Part shown: piece after piece, positions 60,906 to 64,000 of the stretch
Layout: every line of letters begins with the position of its first letter
How positions within the stretch are numbered: the first letter of the stretch is position 1
Source of the DNA: Oscillospiraceae bacterium
GTDB taxonomy: Bacteria; Bacillota; Clostridia; Oscillospirales; Oscillospiraceae
NCBI GenBank assembly: GCA_022846075.1
Contig: AP025582.1
Coordinates: forward strand, 2,108,001-2,172,000
Reading direction: 5' to 3'
Length of the DNA: 64,000 bases
Notes under the pieces: generated by a model
What the model was told of the DNA's origin: nothing
What the model saw: the letters and a program-made list of their open reading frames with translations, nothing else
The model's database searches: none
Made by a program: the position numbers and the translations under genes

Positions 60906-61682
60906 TCACGGAGTTATTTTCTTTCTATCGCAGAATACTTGAATGGCCCGGATTATGTATGCCGTTGCCCCGTTACCGCACTGAAGTTCAACCATTTGCA
61001 GGAGTTCGGGATCGTTTACCATATCCTGTATTCCTTCCAAAAAGACCTCCGCAAGTTCTGCTTCATCCAGATCTTCATCAGAGCTATCCTCGTCAGCTTT
61101 TACCATATTAATTATATCCTGGTAAGCCTCTTCAACAGCAGTTTGAACCTGCTCGGCCTCTTCAGGTGTGCCCATAAAGCATCCGACAGCGATGAGCTTA
61201 TACCAGAACGGCATATACAATTCAGCTTCCGCATTATCGTCATCGCTGTATTCCGCAGAGTGAATGATGGAATCCTCAAGATATGAGACAAAGCTCTTAT
61301 CCCTATAAATGCGTGTTACATCCAGATTACCCATCGCACGAATTGTGCTTTCCGGAAGTTTTGCAGTCAGTTTCAAGGTTTTGATTGTATTGATCATGCC
61401 ATCGATTCTCTTCCGTTTTTTCTCCAGAGTATTTATAAGATGGTCAAATTCCTCAAGAATATCTAATATAGGTGACTCCAAAAGAGATTTTATGTTCTTG
61501 CGTTCATAGCCGACCTCTACAAAGATTTGGATCATGATTAGCTTCTTTATTGCGGCATCATCGTAAAGCCAATAGCCACACTCGGTTTTACTCGTTGGTT
61601 TTAGCAGATTAACTTTGTCATACTCCTGCAGGGTTCTGCGAGTAACGCCTACGATTTTACAGACTTCACTGAGCTTTTTCAT
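60906..61682 (-). CDS. MerR-family transcriptional regulator
   Basis: A 258-residue regulator with an N-terminal MerR winged helix (LSEVCKIVGVTRRTLQEYDKVNLLKP), a coiled-coil dimerisation helix (INTLEKKRKRIDGMINTI) and an acidic C-terminal effector domain of about 150 residues (EDSSDEDLDEAELAEVF). The start is ATG 61682 with AAGGAG 9 bases before; the ATG at 61691 has no spacing. Its own promoter is a classical MerR target. The TipAS-like or other effector class is not recognised. Confidence 0.9.
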   Translation of the reverse strand: MKKLSEVCKIVGVTRRTLQEYDKVNLLKPTSKTECGYWLYDDAAIKKLIMIQIFVEVGYERKNIKSLLESPILDILEEFDHLINTLEKKRKRIDGMINTIKTLKLTAKLPESTIRAMGNLDVTRIYRDKSFVSYLEDSIIHSAEYSDDDNAEAELYMPFWYKLIAVGCFMGTPEEAEQVQTAVEEAYQDIINMVKADEDSSDEDLDEAELAEVFLEGIQDMVNDPELLQMVELQCGNGATAYIIRAIQVFCDRKKITP

Positions 61683-61707
61683 AGCGTTCATCTCCTTTTG
61701 TGCCTAT

Positions 61708-61738
61708 ATTATAATTTCTGCACGCTACGTGCAGTCAA
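61708..61738 (-). promoter_or_regulatory. MerR-type promoter with 19 bp spacer and operator dyad
   Basis: On the minus strand TTGACT and TATAAT are separated by 19 bases. The spacer holds the perfect dyad CTGCACG-TAG-CGTGCAG (61718-61734). This overlong spacer with a central dyad is the hallmark of MerR-activated promoters, indicating autoregulation. Confidence 0.9.
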
Positions 61739-62039
61739 GACATTTTTAAAAAAATTTTAGATTTTGTGGGAAAGAAGAAAATGTTTATACCTTATTACAT
61801 CTCTCCTCCAAAGCTCATAAAAATGAGAACCCAATATTTTGCATTTGGGCATCCATCCACTCACATTGTTGTGACCACTACATTTCACGCAGTACTGACT
61901 ACTTAACTTTTTCGTTTTCTTTTGCACAACTTTCTATTTGACAAACACAATGGGCCGAAGGGGCTGGTACTGCATTGCGGTACCGGCCCCTTATCATGAG
62001 CAAAATCTGAAAGTGGGGTGTCGGATTATTCTACTTTTC
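61739..62039. other. Non-coding gap with a hairpin
   Basis: No gene is seen. A hairpin pairs AAGGGGCTGGTAC (61958-61970) with GTACCGGCCCCTT (61980-61992) without a T run; it may end a lost gene or be an RNA element. Confidence 0.6.
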
Positions 62040-62068
62040 TTGCCCCTCACGACTCAACCGTGTATAAT
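62040..62068 (+). promoter_or_regulatory. Sigma-A promoter of the SGNH hydrolase operon
   Basis: TTGCCC (62040-62045) and TATAAT (62063-62068) with a 17-base spacer. Confidence 0.7.
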
Positions 62069-62103
62069 GCAGATAAACAGGAAAACAGACAAGGAGCATC
62101 GCT

Positions 62104-62676
62104 ATGCGCATTCTCATGCTGGGCAACAGCTTTACTTTCACCAACAACATACCGCGAATGCTGGCGGAGCTGACCGGGGCGGAGGTGGTCCACCACACAC
62201 GGGGTGGGGCGCGGCTGTCGGAGCAGCTGAATCCGCAGACCCGCCTGGGCGCAAAAACCCAAGCGGCGTTGGCGAATGAGCGGTGGGACTATGTGGTACT
62301 CCAGGAGATGAGCCACGGCCCCATCACCGCCCCAAAGAGCTTTTTGGGCAGCGTCCGACTGCTGTGTGAGCAGATCCGGGAAAACGGGGCCGTCCCGCTC
62401 CTCTACGCCACTTGGGCGTACCAAAAGGGCGGGGACAAGCTGGCGGCCAAGGGCTGGGACTATGACGAGATGGCCCGTAAGCTGTCCGTGGCATACCGCC
62501 AAGCCGCCCAGGAGAACAACGCACTGCTTGCCGATGTGGGCCAGCGGTTTTACGAGTTGTCCCACACGCAGGACCTCTACGCCGCCGACGGCGTCCACCC
62601 CAATGAGGCGGGCTCCCGCATCGCGGCGGAGACCCTTGCGGCCGTGATTCAACAACAGAAGGAGAACCAACTATGA
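62104..62676 (+). CDS. SGNH/GDSL-type hydrolase
   Basis: A 190-residue hydrolase. Block I is MLGNSFTFTNN with the nucleophile Ser in GNSFT, and the C-terminal block DGVHPNEAGS supplies the catalytic Asp-His. The middle has VLQEMSHGP. Such enzymes remove acyl or acetyl groups from sugars, lipids or peptidoglycan. It opens a plus-strand operon and overlaps the deformylase start by 4 bases. Confidence 0.87.
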   Translation: MRILMLGNSFTFTNNIPRMLAELTGAEVVHHTRGGARLSEQLNPQTRLGAKTQAALANERWDYVVLQEMSHGPITAPKSFLGSVRLLCEQIRENGAVPLLYATWAYQKGGDKLAAKGWDYDEMARKLSVAYRQAAQENNALLADVGQRFYELSHTQDLYAADGVHPNEAGSRIAAETLAAVIQQQKENQL

Positions 62677-63083
62677 TTCGTGAGATCTGTAAAGACGAGG
62701 CCTTTCTGGCCCAGAAGGCGGAGCCCGCCACACCGGACGACATTCAAATTGCAACGGACCTGCTGGAGACATTGGAGCACCATAAGTCCGGCTGCGTGGG
62801 TATGGCGGCCAACATGATCGGCGTGAACAAGCGCATCATCGCCTTTGACAATGAGGGCGAGTACATGGTCATATTCAACCCGGAGATCATCAAAAAATCG
62901 GAGCCCTATCAGACGGAGGAGGGCTGTCTCTCCCTCAACGGCGTCCGCCCCGCCAAGCGGTGGAAGTCCGTCAAGGTACGCTGGCAGAACGAGAAATTCC
63001 AGGAGCGGGTCAAGACTTTTACCGGCTGGACGGCCCAAATCATCCAGCACGAGCTGGACCACTGCGAGGGCATCATCATCTGA
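62673..63083 (+). CDS. Peptide-deformylase-family protein
   Basis: A 136-residue metallohydrolase with the three deformylase motifs: GCVGMAANMIG (usual GxGxAAxQ, with N for Q), EEGCLSLNG (metal Cys) and QHELDHCEG (metal histidines and catalytic Glu). It is shorter than typical Def and the Gln-to-Asn change is in a conserved site, so it may be a secondary or specialised deformylase. It overlaps the SGNH gene by 4 bases. Confidence 0.9.
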   Translation: MIREICKDEAFLAQKAEPATPDDIQIATDLLETLEHHKSGCVGMAANMIGVNKRIIAFDNEGEYMVIFNPEIIKKSEPYQTEEGCLSLNGVRPAKRWKSVKVRWQNEKFQERVKTFTGWTAQIIQHELDHCEGIII

Positions 63084-63095
63084 GGAGGGACAGCT

Positions 63096-63410
63096 GTGAA
63101 AAAGTGTAAGATCACTGTCATGCGGATGGCCCGATATGACGACCTGATGGCACAATATGAAAATCCCATTTCCCACGCCTGCGACATTAAGGTGGGGCAG
63201 GTCTTTGTCGCCAACGGCTGGGAGAAGCCGGAGGGCTTCTGTCCCAGCGCCTGGGACACCCTCTCGCCCTTCGTGCTGGCCCTGAGCCACGGGGCGGCGG
63301 ATTTTTACGACGGCTGGATGAAAAATCCCAAGTCCGCCATGCTCTCCTGCAACGACGGCTTCCGTCCGGTGAGCTTCCTGGTGGAGGCCCTGGATGAGGA
63401 CGCGGACTAA
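63096..63410 (+). CDS. TIGR04076 family protein
   Basis: A 104-residue protein with the family pattern CKITVMR near the start, HACDIKVGQVF, and CPSAWDTLSPFVLALSHG. Several conserved cysteines suggest metal or redox chemistry, but the role is unknown. It starts at GTG 63096, after GGAGGGAC, in the small-enzyme operon. Confidence 0.88.
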   Translation: MKKCKITVMRMARYDDLMAQYENPISHACDIKVGQVFVANGWEKPEGFCPSAWDTLSPFVLALSHGAADFYDGWMKNPKSAMLSCNDGFRPVSFLVEALDEDAD

Positions 63411-63422
63411 AGGAGGAGCCTA

Positions 63423-63884
63423 ATGAAACTCGCCATTCTCTCAGACACCCACGGCCTGCTACGGCCGGAGGTGGTGGAGTATCTGCAAACCGCCGACGCC
63501 ATCCTCCACGCCGGGGACATCAACACCCAGGCCATCGTGGACCGGCTGGCGTCCATGGCTCCCCTGTACATCGTCCGGGGCAACAACGATAAGGACTGGG
63601 CAGAGGCCATCCCCCACGACCTCACCGTCACCCTGGGCGGTGTGACCTTTTACATGGTCCACAACAAGAAAGAGGTCCCAGCAGAACTCCCCGGCGTGGA
63701 CGCGGTGGTGTTCGGCCACTTCCACAAGTATGTGGAGGAGGAGAAAAACGGCCTTCGCTGGCTGAACCCCGGCTCCTGCGGCCCCCGGCGGTTCCATCAG
63801 GAGATCACCCTGATGATGGCGGAGGCGGAGGACGGCCAACTCCGGGTGGAGAAAATCACCATTCCCCATGAGGTGAAGGGATAA
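63423..63884 (+). CDS. YfcE/MJ0936-type metallophosphodiesterase
   Basis: A 153-residue calcineurin-like phosphoesterase. Metal-binding motifs: LSDTHG (DxH), LHAGDI (GD), IVRGNNDK (GNxD), and VFGHFHK (GHxH), followed by NPGSCGPRR. The family hydrolyses phosphodiesters in vitro. It lies 12 bases after the TIGR04076 gene. Confidence 0.93.
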   Translation: MKLAILSDTHGLLRPEVVEYLQTADAILHAGDINTQAIVDRLASMAPLYIVRGNNDKDWAEAIPHDLTVTLGGVTFYMVHNKKEVPAELPGVDAVVFGHFHKYVEEEKNGLRWLNPGSCGPRRFHQEITLMMAEAEDGQLRVEKITIPHEVKG

Positions 63885-63903
63885 CCGGCAGGGAGGGACG
63901 AGC

Positions 63904-64000
63904 ATGACCGACGGAACTGTGACTGCCACGGTACTGGCCTACATCAGGGAGCAGTACGGCAGCGAGCCGGAATACCTGTGGGCCAAGAGCCCCAACAACG
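63904..64000 (+). CDS. MmcQ/YjbR-family protein, N-terminal part (cut by window edge)
   Basis: Only the first 32 codons are in the window. The start MTDGTVTATVLAYIREQYG followed by SEPEYLWAKSPNN matches the opening helix and the EPEYLWAK motif of the MmcQ/YjbR family, a CyaY-like fold with double-wing DNA-binding features. ATG 63904 follows GGAGGGACG. Identification rests on the short piece. Confidence 0.7.
   Translation, partial: MTDGTVTATVLAYIREQYGSEPEYLWAKSPNN

Overview
This 64 kb window is a chromosomal segment of an endospore-forming, GC-rich Clostridia, most plausibly an Oscillospiraceae-type gut anaerobe. The spoIIIA genes at the left edge, ferredoxin-dependent 2-oxoacid oxidoreductase, GC-rich codons, sigma-A promoters with near-consensus -35/-10 boxes and strong AGGAGG-type ribosome binding sites support this. 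The genus is inference.

Layout. (1) 0-17 kb is mostly housekeeping: spoIIIAB/spoIIIAA, an HTH plus DUF2975 membrane pair, a secreted S-layer-homology protein with four internal repeats, gpsA-plsY-der, rpmF and yceD split by a 162 bp palindromic element, an RluD-family pseudouridine synthase, the potABCD polyamine transporter, and small enzymes up to tRNA-Gln. (2) 17.6-33.2 kb is a carboxylic-acid island: TRAP transporter 1 behind a sigma-54 promoter, a LarA-family racemase, a PrpR-like sigma-54 activator, and a five-gene minus-strand operon (aconitase-fold protein without Fe-S ligands, LeuD-LeuC fusion, LeuB-type dehydrogenase, MatC-like carrier, aconitase) divergent from a LacI regulator. 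(3) 33.3-41.7 kb holds a sodium:solute symporter with a YhdT partner, two esterases, a four-subunit 2-oxoacid:ferredoxin oxidoreductase, an HMG-CoA-lyase-like enzyme and a class III CoA-transferase, the last two behind a second sigma-54 promoter. (4) 42.3-48.5 kb is an IclR-controlled operon with two creatinase-fold proteins that have lost most metal ligands, plus TRAP transporter 2. (5) 48.9-55.1 kb has a class I CoA-transferase, a frameshifted HTH remnant, and a SLC13 transporter with an FAD oxidoreductase divergent from a LysR regulator. (6) 55.3-58.2 kb returns to core-like genes (a large membrane-anchored unknown, a Cys/Gly-rich peptide, trmB). (7) 58.4-61.7 kb is a tRNA-Pro integration hotspot: three 5-prime-half copies of the tRNA at about 202 bp spacing, the intact tRNA-Pro, then an AT-richer islet (GIY-YIG protein, two hypotheticals, a MerR regulator with a classic 19 bp-spacer promoter). 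(8) 62.1-64 kb is a small-enzyme operon cut by the window edge.

How the genes may work together (inference): regions 2 and 3 together supply import, de-esterification, 2-hydroxyacid racemisation, aconitase/isopropylmalate-isomerase chemistry, oxidative decarboxylation by a LeuB-type enzyme, 2-oxoacid to acyl-CoA conversion, CoA transfer and retro-aldol cleavage. This is a coherent route for a branched or alkyl-substituted di- or tricarboxylic acid. It resembles leucine-type chain chemistry used catabolically, under a PrpR-like sensor and sigma-54. The substrate is unknown. The Fe-S-less aconitase paralogue and the tRNA-Pro half-gene array are the most unusual items.
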